From: Bacteroidia bacterium
Lineage (GTDB): Bacteria > Bacteroidota > Bacteroidia > Chitinophagales > JAUHXS01
NCBI GenBank assembly: GCA_030426955.1
Contig: JAUHXS010000009.1
Coordinates: 1-64,000 of the forward strand
DNA: 64,000 nt
Direction: 5' to 3'
Shown: positions 8,678 through 18,557 of the stretch, piece after piece
How positions within the stretch are numbered: the stretch's first letter is position 1
Layout: every line of letters begins with the position of its first letter
The notes under the pieces: model-generated
The model's database searches: none
The model's input: only the letters and a program-made list of their open reading frames with translations
Told to the model about the DNA's origin: nothing
Program-made: the position numbers and the translations under genes

Positions 8678-9910
8678 ATGAGTTTACTAATCACCAATAT
8701 CAAATCCATTGTCCAAGTTCATGAGCATTCTCCTTCTATTTTAAAAGGGAAGTCCATGGGTTCGATTCCAACCATTGAAAATGGATACATCTTGGTAGAA
8801 GACGGCAGCATCAAAGACTATGGCATAATGGATTCTGCTCCTAAAAACGCAGGTAAAATGATTGATGCAACAGGCAAGCTTGTTCTTCCAAGTTGGTGCG
8901 ACTCCCATAGCCATATTGTTTTTGCAGGGAGCAGAGAACAAGAATTTGTTGACCGAATCAATGGATTGAGCTATGAAGAGATTGCTGAAAGAGGTGGAGG
9001 TATTTTAAACTCAGCAAAAAAAGTAAATGAGACTTCTGAAAGTGAACTGCTTGATCAAGCTTTGAAAAGAACGGAAGAGGTTATTAGCATGGGGACAGGT
9101 GCACTAGAGATAAAAAGTGGATATGCGCTAACGCTTGAAGGAGAATTGAAAATGCTTCGTGTTATCAAAAAACTAAAAGAGCAATCTCCTTTGACAATTA
9201 AAGCTACTTTTTTGGGAGCACATACCATCCCAACTAAATACAAGCAAGATCGTGAAAGTTATATCAAACTGCTCACAGAGCAAATGTTACCTCAAATCGG
9301 CGATGAGGGTTTAGCGGAGTATATTGATGTGTTCTGTGAGAAAGTAGCTTTTACTACTGAAGAGACCGACTTAATCATTGAAGCTGGATTACGATATGGT
9401 TTAAAACCCAAAATCCATACCAATCAATTTAACAGTATGGGAGGAATTGAAGTAAGCACCAAGCATAATGCCATCTCCGTTGATCACTTAGAGGTTATGA
9501 ATGATACTGAAATCGACCATTTAAGTCAGTCTAATACGATTGCTACCCTCTTACCTACAGCGCCTTTTTTCCTTAATCAGGCATATCCACCAGCAAGAAA
9601 ATTAATCGCTAAAAACATCCCTATTGCATTAGCAACTGATTATAATCCTGGCTCTACACCTTCAGGTAAAATACCTTTTGTACTTTCTTTGGCATGTGTT
9701 AAAATGAAAATGACTCCTGAAGAAGCAATCAATGCCGCAACCATTAATGGAGGTTATGCAATGGAGGTCGCTGATGAGCTAGGCAGTATCACTATCGGAA
9801 AAAAAGCAAATTTGATCATCACAAAACCGATGCCCAGCTATAACTTCATACCTTATGCCTTTGGAGGCAACCACATCGAAACAGTTATTTTAAACGGAAA
9901 GATTCAATAA
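8678..9910 (+). CDS. hutI: Imidazolonepropionase
   Basis: 410 aa, typical length. It hydrolyses 4-imidazolone-5-propionate to N-formimino-L-glutamate, the third step of histidine degradation, in the cytoplasm. The metal-dependent amidohydrolase pattern is visible: DSHSHIVFAGSR (metal-binding H-x-H), GALEIKSGYAL, FLGAHTIP (metal His), DVFCEKVAF, then KIHTNQF, SVDHLE and ATDYNPGSTPSG with the late catalytic Asp. It is followed after 1 nt by hutH, so the pair is an operon. hutU and the formiminoglutamate-degrading gene are not next to it in this window. Confidence 0.96.
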   Translation: MSLLITNIKSIVQVHEHSPSILKGKSMGSIPTIENGYILVEDGSIKDYGIMDSAPKNAGKMIDATGKLVLPSWCDSHSHIVFAGSREQEFVDRINGLSYEEIAERGGGILNSAKKVNETSESELLDQALKRTEEVISMGTGALEIKSGYALTLEGELKMLRVIKKLKEQSPLTIKATFLGAHTIPTKYKQDRESYIKLLTEQMLPQIGDEGLAEYIDVFCEKVAFTTEETDLIIEAGLRYGLKPKIHTNQFNSMGGIEVSTKHNAISVDHLEVMNDTEIDHLSQSNTIATLLPTAPFFLNQAYPPARKLIAKNIPIALATDYNPGSTPSGKIPFVLSLACVKMKMTPEEAINAATINGGYAMEVADELGSITIGKKANLIITKPMPSYNFIPYAFGGNHIETVILNGKIQ

Positions 9911-9911
9911 T

Positions 9912-11408
9912 ATGACTTACCAGGTAAAAGAAAATATTTCTATTGATGATATCAAAAATCTTTTTGAAACAGATCAAAACATTGAACTTTCTCACAGCGC
10001 TCGATCAAAAGTTGTTAAATGCAGATCCTTTCTGGAGGAAAAGATTCAAAACTCTTCGAACTCCATATATGGCTTAAATACAGGATTTGGATCTCTCTGC
10101 AAGGTTAAAATATCCAATAGTGAACTTGATAAGCTACAAGAAAACTTAGTCATTTCTCATGCCTGCGGGACAGGAGATACGGTTCCTCAGAAAATCGTAA
10201 GATTGATGCTATTGCTTAAAGTACAATCGCTCTCACTAGGGCATTCAGGCATAAGAGAAGTAACTATTGATCGGCTAATTGATTTTTATAACCATAATAC
10301 GCTTCCTGTGATATACGAAATGGGGTCACTAGGTGCTTCAGGTGATTTGGCTCCATTAGCCCATTTATCTCTACCGTTAATTGGTCTTGGAGAATTTTGG
10401 GGTGGGAATGTCAAAAAGAAAAGTGCTGAATTATTGAAAGACAATAATTGGGAAAGTCTTACTTTGAAAGCCAAAGAGGGACTGGCACTATTGAATGGTA
10501 CTCAATTTATGTCTGCTTATGGAACGTATATTTTGATCCAAACTGAAAAATTACTTTATCTAGCAGACCTCATTTCTGCGATTTCATTGGATGCTTTTGA
10601 TTGTCGAATCGAACCTTTTGATGAACTCGTTCACCAAATTCGTCCACATAAAGGACAATTGGAAACAGCCAAGGTTATTCGATCATTATTAGCAGACAGT
10701 TCTATTGCAAAACAACCCAAAGAACAAGTCCAGGACCCTTATGCCTTTAGATGTATTCCTCAAGTTCATGGTGCATCAAAAAGAGTTGTTGAAAAAGCCA
10801 AAGAAGTTTTTGAGATAGAGATCAATTCCGTTACAGATAACCCTTTAATCTTTCCAGAAGAAGATAAAATCATATCAGGAGGTAACTTTCATGGACAACA
10901 CTTAGCGATTGAATTGGATTATCTAGCTATTGGATTAGCTGAATTAGGCAATATTTCAGAGAGAAGAACATATCAATTAGTCTCTGGGCAACGTAATCTC
11001 CCTGAGTTTTTAACCATCAACCCAGGTTTAAATTCAGGGTTAATGATCCCTCAATATACTGCTGCATCACTAGTGAGTCAAAACAAACAACTCTGTACAC
11101 CTGCATCTGTCGACTCTATTACTTCATCTAACGGGCAGGAAGATCACGTCAGTATGGGTGCCAATGCAGCTACAAAATGCTACAAAGTGTTAAAAAACAT
11201 AGAACGAATCTTAGCTATCGAGTTATTAACAGCTACTCAAGCTTTGGATATTAGAAAGAATAAATCTAAACTGGCTTCTTCTAACGTTCTTGAAAAAACA
11301 TTGATGGATTACAGAAAAACAGTTCCTTTTATAGAAGAAGATAGAGTTTTACATGAAGATATTGAACGGTCTGTTGAATACATTTCAACATACAATAAGA
11401 TTGTCTAA
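9912..11408 (+). CDS. hutH: Histidine ammonia-lyase
   Basis: 498 aa. It deaminates L-histidine to urocanate and ammonia, the first step of histidine use. The active-site MIO cofactor arises from the Ala142-Ser143-Gly144 triad inside GSLGASGDLAPLAH. Other conserved blocks are YGLNTGFGSL near the N-terminus, ALLNGTQFM, VTDNPLIF, GGNFHGQ, and GQEDHVSMGA towards the C-terminus. It starts 1 nt after hutI and is co-transcribed with it. The gene order (I before H, without U) is odd for a pathway operon; the missing steps must lie elsewhere. Confidence 0.97.
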   Translation: MTYQVKENISIDDIKNLFETDQNIELSHSARSKVVKCRSFLEEKIQNSSNSIYGLNTGFGSLCKVKISNSELDKLQENLVISHACGTGDTVPQKIVRLMLLLKVQSLSLGHSGIREVTIDRLIDFYNHNTLPVIYEMGSLGASGDLAPLAHLSLPLIGLGEFWGGNVKKKSAELLKDNNWESLTLKAKEGLALLNGTQFMSAYGTYILIQTEKLLYLADLISAISLDAFDCRIEPFDELVHQIRPHKGQLETAKVIRSLLADSSIAKQPKEQVQDPYAFRCIPQVHGASKRVVEKAKEVFEIEINSVTDNPLIFPEEDKIISGGNFHGQHLAIELDYLAIGLAELGNISERRTYQLVSGQRNLPEFLTINPGLNSGLMIPQYTAASLVSQNKQLCTPASVDSITSSNGQEDHVSMGANAATKCYKVLKNIERILAIELLTATQALDIRKNKSKLASSNVLEKTLMDYRKTVPFIEEDRVLHEDIERSVEYISTYNKIV

Positions 11409-11482
11409 ACTTTAGGCTTTTATCTCACCATTCTTCTTGGGAAGTGACATTCATACTGAAATAATCCCAAATTAAAGAGAAG

Positions 11483-11592
11483 CCTGCCGTATCATAGGCA
11501 GGAAATCTCTTGATTTTGTCTCATATGAGATTCTTTCGTTTTGGATTTTAAAATCTTCGATTTTAAATTAACAAAACTCAGAATGACGGTGG
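11483..11592. repeat. Dispersed intergenic palindromic element
   Basis: Starts with the hairpin CCTGCC-N8-GGCAGG (11483-11502), continues with the perfect palindrome TCTCATATGAGA (11519-11530) and the palindrome GATTTTAAAATC, and ends CAGAATGACGG. The CCTGCC/GGCAGG stem recurs at 24964-24980, and the AATGAC end recurs in the element at 18458-18533. It lies between the convergent hutH and T9SS protein genes and could serve as a terminator region. Confidence 0.55.
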
Positions 11593-11598
11593 GGTATA

Positions 11599-13833
11599 TT
11601 AATACCTGACCACCTTATCTATCACTCGACCGTCATTAAAAGACAGCTCAACAAAGTAGACTCCTTTTTCAAAAGAGGCTAGGTCAATGATCGTAGATAC
11701 TCCATTCACTTTTTTTAGATATAACTTCTTTCCAGCGACATCAAATAAAGTAATCGCATCAATAATTCCTTTTGACTTAATCATCAACTCTCCTTTTGTT
11801 GGGTTAGGAAACATTGAATAGTTATTTTGACTGACCTCAAAGATTGAAGTTGTGTCTGGCGGAGTTATTTTTTTAGGCACAAACTCAATACAAGCTGAGG
11901 TGGCTGAACAGCTATCTTTCGTAATCGTCACCTGATAATATCCAGAATCTTCAGGCATGTAAGTTCTATCAGTTGCACCGGCTATCATGGTCATACCTAG
12001 ATTACATTCAAACCACTGGTAGGTAGCACCAACTGTGTTAGAAGTTAAGCTGCTATCACCTATTGTAATTGTTGTGTCTATCGTATATGCCAATACGTGA
12101 TTAATAACGGTGTCACAAGAACCAATAGCAGGAATCGTATCTTTATATGATCCTGGTGTGCTTTCAAACTGCCCTAAAATCATAATACTATCTCCTCTAC
12201 ATATTGAATAATTGATCGTCTTTGTAGGATTAGCTTCATAGTCTAGGATATGAGAAACAATTGTATCACAAGCAAACATACCTGGCACAGTATCTTTAAA
12301 AGTTCCAGGTGTTTTTCTATACTCGCCTAAGATCATAATACTATCTCCAAAGCAGATTTCGTAGTTAATAGATTTGGTAGATGGTTCGCAACCTGGATAT
12401 TCATATTGAACCACCATAAAGGAAGTTCCATTAATAATATGCTCTTCCTCTATTCCAAAATCATAACCTGATGGCGTAGTACCAGCACAAAATATATTAT
12501 CTGAATTGGGGCTAAAAGCCAATGCTTTAATTTGAGTAGCCAACCCTCCAAAACTAACTGCCCATTCTACTTGACCTGAGTTAGAATATGTGGCATAAAA
12601 TGGAGAGTAATCTTCTCCATCATTGGGAACTACCAAATATTCTTCAACTCCAAGATCAAAATCTGTAGTATCATGGATTCGTCCCATTAGGTGAATTCTG
12701 TTGCTTCTACCAATACCAACATAGCTACTAAAGTCATTTGCCTTACTCCCTAAAGTGTTTTCCCAACGCAAATTCCCATTTGGTTCATAACTAGCTAAAA
12801 AGAGGTCATAGCTGCCATTCGTATTTTTATCCGTTCCAGCTCCTTCAAAGTCCATATTAATCATGCCAGAATATCGACCTGTAACATACAGGTTACCAAA
12901 CAGGTCAGTAACTGTATTACCCAATTCGATTGTTCCAGAACATCTTATATTTTTATGCCAATTGTAATCACCCGAAGTATCATAGCTGATAACAGCAAGG
13001 TCTCGTTGTCCACCATCAGGGTCTATTGTAATCATAGAATCGGTTTCATCAGGATATATTCTATCGTCAAAGCTCACAGTTGCATATACCTCATCTCCAA
13101 AACTTGATATGCTTTTAACAGCTGATGCAATAGAACCATCTACCGGACCAAAGTTTTTATGCCATTTGTAAGTGTTAGAGGAGTCATATTTGGTTATATA
13201 TATCCCATAGTTTGTTCCTACATTATAGCTTAATATCTGACCAGCACCTGGATCAAAGTCAATATTAAACCTATAATTGCCAACAAAATAAACATTGTCA
13301 TCAGCATCAATGTACATATCATCTGGCTTACCCTGCCCTGATAAAACTCCCCTTGACCAGACTAACTGACCCATCGGATTGTATCTCGCAAGTTGCAAAG
13401 ATGATATTGCTGGTCTAATCTTATGCGAAAGCCCAAGAGGATTCATTTCTACAGAATCCGTACCTGCCAGATAGACTGATATCGCTACATCTCCATTGGC
13501 AAGAAACCTTACAGCACCTGCATCATCAACACCACCATCAGTTCCCAAAGCAAAGCCCCAGTCAAAGTCCCCTGATGCTGTATATTTAGCAAAGAAACAA
13601 TCATCTAAATGTCCCTTCTGTTTAATCCAGTACTCGTTAGCACTAGGATCAATATCAATACTATCCTTATCAAATATACCTAAGACGTAGGTGTTTCCCA
13701 TCGAATCAGCAATAATTGACTTAGGCTCAGCAGAACCAGTTGCAAACCCACTTACAAACTCAGGCAACTCTTGAGCTTTCAATGTAAACGATAAAACAAC
13801 AAACAAATAAACAATAGTAGATATCTTCTTCAT
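11599..13833 (-). CDS. Secreted beta-propeller-like protein with T9SS type A sorting domain
   Basis: 744 aa. Residues 1-20 form a signal peptide ending LKAQ. Residues about 25-480 hold repeated blade-like units of the type GNTYVLG / DNVYFVGNYRF / GNLYVTGRYSG / FLASYEPNGNLRWE, resembling SBBP-type propeller repeats. A tandem duplication follows, with two about 50-residue units starting INYEICFGDSIMILG and INYSICRGDSIMILG. The end (MFPNPTKGELMIKS, then LFDVAGKKLY and FEKGVYFVEL) is the type A T9SS C-terminal domain that directs outer-membrane export and anchoring. Function unknown; probably an extracellular surface protein. A palindromic element separates it from hutH. Confidence 0.85.
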   Translation of the reverse strand: MKKISTIVYLFVVLSFTLKAQELPEFVSGFATGSAEPKSIIADSMGNTYVLGIFDKDSIDIDPSANEYWIKQKGHLDDCFFAKYTASGDFDWGFALGTDGGVDDAGAVRFLANGDVAISVYLAGTDSVEMNPLGLSHKIRPAISSLQLARYNPMGQLVWSRGVLSGQGKPDDMYIDADDNVYFVGNYRFNIDFDPGAGQILSYNVGTNYGIYITKYDSSNTYKWHKNFGPVDGSIASAVKSISSFGDEVYATVSFDDRIYPDETDSMITIDPDGGQRDLAVISYDTSGDYNWHKNIRCSGTIELGNTVTDLFGNLYVTGRYSGMINMDFEGAGTDKNTNGSYDLFLASYEPNGNLRWENTLGSKANDFSSYVGIGRSNRIHLMGRIHDTTDFDLGVEEYLVVPNDGEDYSPFYATYSNSGQVEWAVSFGGLATQIKALAFSPNSDNIFCAGTTPSGYDFGIEEEHIINGTSFMVVQYEYPGCEPSTKSINYEICFGDSIMILGEYRKTPGTFKDTVPGMFACDTIVSHILDYEANPTKTINYSICRGDSIMILGQFESTPGSYKDTIPAIGSCDTVINHVLAYTIDTTITIGDSSLTSNTVGATYQWFECNLGMTMIAGATDRTYMPEDSGYYQVTITKDSCSATSACIEFVPKKITPPDTTSIFEVSQNNYSMFPNPTKGELMIKSKGIIDAITLFDVAGKKLYLKKVNGVSTIIDLASFEKGVYFVELSFNDGRVIDKVVRY

Positions 13834-13905
13834 AAATAAATTTTAATAGTAATTAAACAATATTAATCAAAATCATTAAAAGGTTCAAGGATTCGCAAAC
13901 GAAAT

Positions 13906-14889
13906 CTACAAACTCGTCAAAAAGTCCATTGCATCTATATTATCTGCATAATCACTCAGCTCTGGATGTTGCGCCTTACCAAAGGGAATGTTAGACTTTG
14001 ACACGATACATTGTGTTGAATATTTATCAATTTTAATACCACTCATGTTCGTATATTCTTCATAGTAAATGACTGAAATAGGTGGTGCTTGCTTATCACT
14101 TTCTTTAAGAATCATAAATTCATTTTGCAAGAACTTCTCCTTGTTCAGCAAAAGCAAAGCAAGATTGTAATCGTAATTATTCCTATACTTGGAAAAATCA
14201 GCTAAGCTCTTAAAGGAGTCTAGTGCTTCAAAAAGTTGCTTAAAATCATACCCTTTGGGAACAAATATTTTGGAAACATTTCTGCATCCCAATCCAAAAT
14301 AGCTAAACATATCTTCCCCAAGCTGTTGTAACTCCTCTTTCGATTCGTTTCCATCTAAAATGGCAACTGATGTTCTGTTTTTCCTTATAATATTCGGTTT
14401 TTTACCAAAATAATATTCGAAATATCTTGCTGAATTATCACTCCCTGTAGCGATTACAGCATCATAGCCAGATAGTTTATCTACTATTTCAAATCGACCT
14501 TTAAAGGAATTATCCATTTCAACAAGCTTATTTAACAAAAAGGGGGGCAAAACATTATCTTTTGAAGACAATTTTATAATAGCATTATTATTAGTAATTA
14601 GCGCAGATAGTAAGTCATGAAACCCAACTAAGGGAATATTCCCAGCCAAAACCAACCCTATATTTTTATTCCCAACACCTATCTTATAACCTTCAACCCA
14701 TCGCGTTAATTTTTCTTTTGATAAGTAGTTTTTTGCAATAGCATCTATGGATTTTTTAATGTTTTCTTCCGTGAACCAAGGATTGGCGATACCTGCTTTG
14801 CTTATAGTATCTGTCAAGCTTTTGTCTTGACTAATCAGAAAATCCCCTAACTTTGCAAAGGATTCAATATTGGATGAAATATTTGACAT
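13906..14889 (-). CDS. LuxC-like acyl-CoA/acyl-protein reductase
   Basis: 327 aa belonging to the acyl-CoA reductase (LuxC) family, which reduces activated fatty acids to aldehydes with NADPH. Visible features are GLVLAGNIPLVGFHDLL (nucleotide-binding region), IATGSDNSARYFEYYF, and the catalytic Cys in FGLGCRNVSKIFVP. It is shorter than LuxC of luminous bacteria (about 480 aa). No luxD, luxE or luciferase genes are near. It is divergent from a 4Fe-4S ferredoxin gene, an arrangement that I recall as common in Bacteroidota. Its true substrate is unknown. Confidence 0.85.
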   Translation of the reverse strand: MSNISSNIESFAKLGDFLISQDKSLTDTISKAGIANPWFTEENIKKSIDAIAKNYLSKEKLTRWVEGYKIGVGNKNIGLVLAGNIPLVGFHDLLSALITNNNAIIKLSSKDNVLPPFLLNKLVEMDNSFKGRFEIVDKLSGYDAVIATGSDNSARYFEYYFGKKPNIIRKNRTSVAILDGNESKEELQQLGEDMFSYFGLGCRNVSKIFVPKGYDFKQLFEALDSFKSLADFSKYRNNYDYNLALLLLNKEKFLQNEFMILKESDKQAPPISVIYYEEYTNMSGIKIDKYSTQCIVSKSNIPFGKAQHPELSDYADNIDAMDFLTSL

Positions 14890-14959
14890 ATAACTAAAAC
14901 GTTAGACCTTAATTTTATATATTTAATAGAGGCTGAGCGAGTATCAAAACTAAGGAATT

Positions 14960-15307
14960 ATGGCAATAATGATTACAGATGAGTGCATTAATTGTGGTGC
15001 ATGTGAACCAGAATGTCCGAATAATGCCATTTACGAAGGCGGTGTAGAATGGGCAATTTCTGATGGAACTTCATTAAAAGGAAACTACGAATTACTGGAT
15101 GGCAAAACGGTTGATGCCGAAGCCAAACAACAACCAGTTTCTGATGACTTCTATTATATCACAACTGACAAATGCACCGAATGCAAGGGGTTTCATGAAG
15201 AACCACAATGTGCTGCCGTCTGCCCTGTTGATTGCTGCGTGCCTGACCCTGATTTTGAAGAGTCTGACGACGTATTATTGGCAAGAAAAGAAAAACTTCA
15301 TCTCTAA
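14960..15307 (+). CDS. 2[4Fe-4S] ferredoxin
   Basis: 115 aa, a small soluble electron carrier. The first cluster ligands are [20 protein letters not shown] (C-x2-C-x2-C-x3-CP), and the second are [17 protein letters not shown] with an enlarged spacing between its second and third Cys. The about 35-residue insertion between the clusters and the extended second motif separate it from classical clostridial ferredoxins. It is divergent from the LuxC-like reductase, and its stop lies 8 nt before the next plus-strand gene. Confidence 0.9.
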   Translation: MAIMITDECINCGACEPECPNNAIYEGGVEWAISDGTSLKGNYELLDGKTVDAEAKQQPVSDDFYYITTDKCTECKGFHEEPQCAAVCPVDCCVPDPDFEESDDVLLARKEKLHL

Positions 15308-15315
15308 ACTCATTA

Positions 15316-17394
15316 ATGAAGGGCTACATTCAAGAAGCGTTGCAAAACAATTGCATTTTAGCAATATGTTTATTTCTCACCACACAATTAGCCTTTGCTA
15401 ATCAGTCTATTGTATTATTAGACGACCCACATAACGTTTATCCACTTGATGCTTTTATAGAAGTTTTAGAAGATAAATCCAATGGCATCAGTTTTCAGCA
15501 AGCTTCTTCGGGCGACCTTGATAATCGCTTTGTTGCAAACGAATCGGGCATACCCAACTATGGTTTCAGCAACTCAGCTTATTGGGTAAGATTTAAGGTT
15601 TTAAATGATCTAGATGAAAATAAAAATTGGTTGTTAGAAATTTCTCAACCACAACTAAATTCTATCAAGCTTTTTTATAACAAGCCTGATGGCTCACTTG
15701 AAATAAAAACTACTGGCGACCATTATCCATTTGACCAAAGAGAGATTAGCCATCCTTTTTTCTTAATTCCTCTTGAATTACAACATCAACAAATTACCAC
15801 ATTTTATGTACGTGTCTCTAGTAAACATGAGAATGTAAGTTTACCACTTAGGATTGTACCTATGAAAACTTTTAGTGAACAAGATGGCACTATACAATAT
15901 CTATTAGGCTTATATTATGGTCTCTTGTTAATGGTTATATTCATCAACCTATTTTTATATACCACAGGAAATGGGGTTAACAATTTATATTACGTCTTTT
16001 ATATTATTGGGATCGGACTCTTACAGTTCTCACTAAATGGTTTAACATTAAAATACCTGATAACGGATAGTGTTTTCTGGGGCAATCATATCAATATAAT
16101 TGCAGCTTCTTTTGCAATTATTACCATACTCATTTTTACAAAATCCTTTCTAAACACAAGGCTTTACATTCCGAAACAAAACAAATTCATCAATATTGTA
16201 CTTGTAATAGCAATCATCAACTTTGTAATTGCTTTTATTCCTGATATGTATGCTATTTCATATCAAATGATTCACTATTTAGCAATTCTATCAAATGTCA
16301 TGGTATTTGCAGCAGCCGTTGTTACTTTTATGAAAGGCTTTAAACCAGCAAGGTTTTTCATCATTGCATTCTTTTTCTTGATTGTAGGTGTGTTTCTTTA
16401 TATCTTCAAAAACTTCGGAGTTTTACCTGATACCATCCTTACAGAAAATGGTATTCAAATTGGTTCTGGCTTTCAGGTAGTACTACTCTCCTTTGCATTA
16501 GCAGATCGTATTAAAATCTTAAAGGAACGTCAGGAAAGATCCCAAAAAGAAACCAAGAAAAGACTTGAAACGAAGGTAAAAGAGAGAACCCTGGAGGTTA
16601 CAAGGCAAAAGGAGATAATTGAAGCAAAAAACAAAGACATTACAGACAGTATCAATTATGCGCAAAAAATCCAAGAAACGATCTTGCCCAATAAAAGCAA
16701 CCTTAAGGATGTCCTGCCTGAATCTTTTATCTATTACGTACCGAAAGATATTGTCAGCGGAGACTTTTACTGGTTTGCACAAACTAGAGCACAAGAGCTT
16801 ATTTTGGTAGCTATGGACTGCACGGGACATGGAGTACCAGGGGCATTTATGTCTATGATTGGCAATGATTCATTAAACCATATTATCATAGAAAGTATGA
16901 TTACAGATCCTGCTGAAATATTAGATAAGATGAATAAAAGGGTAACTAAAATTTTGAAGCAAAAAGATGAGCGGACAACTACTAGAGATGGTATGGATAT
17001 GTCACTTTGTAAAATTGATTTGGCTACTGGAAAAGTTACTTTCTCTGGCGCTAATAGACCGCTTTATGTTATCAGAGAACAACAACTCATCATTCAAAAG
17101 GGAGACAAGTATTCTATTGGTGGACATGATATGATTAACAAGACGTTCACTAATAAAGAGGTAATACTAGAAAAAGGAGACATGGTTTATATGTTCTCTG
17201 ACGGATATCCAGATCAATTTGGTGGAAAAAACAATAGGAAATTTATGACGAGAAGATTTAAGTCATTATTAACAGATATGGCTCACCTTGATATATTAGA
17301 CCAAGAAAACAAGCTGGATGACAACATCAATCAATGGAAAGGAGATCACGAGCAAATTGATGATATGCTAGTGATTGGTTTCAGGTTTACTTAG
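15316..17394 (+). CDS. 7TMR-DISM receptor with cytoplasmic SpoIIE-type PP2C phosphatase
   Basis: 692 aa, a membrane-bound Ser/Thr phosphatase sensor. Order of parts: signal-like segment (about 10-28), periplasmic 7TMR-DISM extracellular domain (about 30-175, with FSNSAYWVRFKV), seven membrane helices (about 185-390), a charged coiled coil (about 395-450, RLETKVKERTLEVTRQKE), a linker SINYAQKIQETILP, and the PP2C domain with VSGDFYWF, MDCTGHGVPGAFM, RDGMDMSLCKI and SDGYPDQFGG carrying the metal-binding Asp residues. In this family the phosphatase acts on an anti-sigma antagonist or similar phosphoprotein; no partner is adjacent. The 3' end overlaps apbE convergently by 27 nt. Confidence 0.93.
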   Translation: MKGYIQEALQNNCILAICLFLTTQLAFANQSIVLLDDPHNVYPLDAFIEVLEDKSNGISFQQASSGDLDNRFVANESGIPNYGFSNSAYWVRFKVLNDLDENKNWLLEISQPQLNSIKLFYNKPDGSLEIKTTGDHYPFDQREISHPFFLIPLELQHQQITTFYVRVSSKHENVSLPLRIVPMKTFSEQDGTIQYLLGLYYGLLLMVIFINLFLYTTGNGVNNLYYVFYIIGIGLLQFSLNGLTLKYLITDSVFWGNHINIIAASFAIITILIFTKSFLNTRLYIPKQNKFINIVLVIAIINFVIAFIPDMYAISYQMIHYLAILSNVMVFAAAVVTFMKGFKPARFFIIAFFFLIVGVFLYIFKNFGVLPDTILTENGIQIGSGFQVVLLSFALADRIKILKERQERSQKETKKRLETKVKERTLEVTRQKEIIEAKNKDITDSINYAQKIQETILPNKSNLKDVLPESFIYYVPKDIVSGDFYWFAQTRAQELILVAMDCTGHGVPGAFMSMIGNDSLNHIIIESMITDPAEILDKMNKRVTKILKQKDERTTTRDGMDMSLCKIDLATGKVTFSGANRPLYVIREQQLIIQKGDKYSIGGHDMINKTFTNKEVILEKGDMVYMFSDGYPDQFGGKNNRKFMTRRFKSLLTDMAHLDILDQENKLDDNINQWKGDHEQIDDMLVIGFRFT

Positions 17395-18405
17395 TATTTG
17401 TTTTAGCCCCTCACTCATGAAGTCTTCTAATTGACTTTGATCATTGCTGTAAATCAAATAACACTCAATTGAACTTGATTTGCTTCTGTTTATAAATGCC
17501 TTGGCACTATCCACTCCCATTACCATAAAAGCTGTAGCATAGGCATCTGCGGTCATGCAATCGTCGGAGAGAATAGAAACGCTCAATAAGTTAGAAATTT
17601 CAGGATATCCTGTTTTTGGATTGATAGTGTGCACATATTTCTTCCCATCTTTTTCATAAAAATTTCTATAATTCCCTGAAGTTGCCAACGCTGCATTTTC
17701 CAATTCCACAATAGCTTGTAGGTTCCTTTTCAAACTACTTTCTTTCGGCTGATCGATACCTATTCTCCAAGCTTGATTATTTTCATTTCTCCCTTTGCAT
17801 AGTACCTCCCCCCCTATCTCTACCATATAATTATTGACATCCTTTGATTCAAGGTAGCCTCCAACTACATCAACACCATATCCTTTAGCAATTGCACTAA
17901 AATCAAGTTGAAATTTAGAAAGATGTTTTAATGCAAAAAAGATCCCCTCTTTCTCTATCAATTTGACAGAGCCAAATGAAGTCAACAGCAACAGTGAATC
18001 TACCTTAAACGAGTCCCTTGAGACATTTGACTTATCATATCCAAACCCCCAATAGTTAACCAACGGCATCACAGCTGGATTAAAAGCACCATTGGTCGTT
18101 TTGTAAACTTCCTTCGCTTTTTTAAATACTGTTACAAAATGCTCATCAACTTCTGAAGTACTATCACATTGATTAAAACGAGAGATAGTTGATGTTGAAA
18201 TATAAGTGGATAGAGAGTTGTTAACGTCTACAAGAACAGAGTCAATTTCTTTTTTATAATTTGTTTGAGTACTATCAATATAGATAATGCTATAGGTCGT
18301 ACCCATTGTTTTTCCTTGTAACTTAACTTCTTTGATCTTATTAATTGGCTCTTTGCAACCAAGAAAGATTATGATAAATAAGAAGAGTAAAGATGATTTT
18401 CCCAA
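17368..18405 (-). CDS. apbE: FAD:protein FMN transferase, lipoprotein
   Basis: 345 aa. ApbE proteins use FAD and Mg to attach FMN to a Thr of partner proteins such as Na-pumping NADH dehydrogenase or Rnf subunits. The N-terminus has a lipobox (FLGC, Cys17), so it sits on the periplasmic side of the membrane. Family blocks present include TMGTTYSI, AFNPAVMPLVNYWGFG, LDFSAIAKGYGVDVV, and TINPKTGYPEISNLLSVS followed by CMTADAYATAFMVMG (Mg-binding region). The 3' end overlaps the SpoIIE phosphatase gene by 27 nt in a convergent orientation. The flavoprotein target is not in the window. Confidence 0.93.
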   Translation of the reverse strand: MGKSSLLFLFIIIFLGCKEPINKIKEVKLQGKTMGTTYSIIYIDSTQTNYKKEIDSVLVDVNNSLSTYISTSTISRFNQCDSTSEVDEHFVTVFKKAKEVYKTTNGAFNPAVMPLVNYWGFGYDKSNVSRDSFKVDSLLLLTSFGSVKLIEKEGIFFALKHLSKFQLDFSAIAKGYGVDVVGGYLESKDVNNYMVEIGGEVLCKGRNENNQAWRIGIDQPKESSLKRNLQAIVELENAALATSGNYRNFYEKDGKKYVHTINPKTGYPEISNLLSVSILSDDCMTADAYATAFMVMGVDSAKAFINRSKSSSIECYLIYSNDQSQLEDFMSEGLKQILSKPETNH

Positions 18406-18457
18406 TGGTTATGGTTAAACTTGTTTAAAGCGAGCCTATTAAAATCTTCTAAATTCC

Positions 18458-18533
18458 TGTCATTTCAACGTTAGGAGAAAACTAACTTTGCATTTTAATT
18501 AAAGATAGATTTTTCACTGCGTTCAAAATGACA
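18458..18533. repeat. Dispersed intergenic palindromic element
   Basis: An imperfect inverted repeat with arms TGTCATTTCAACG and CGTTCAAAATGACA. The TGTCATTTC..GAAATGACA layout is a recurrent intergenic repeat type in Bacteroidota, and the element at 11483-11592 ends with a related AATGAC arm. It lies between batE and apbE. Confidence 0.6.
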
Positions 18534-18557
18534 ATAAGGTTTATTATGTGATCTAGA

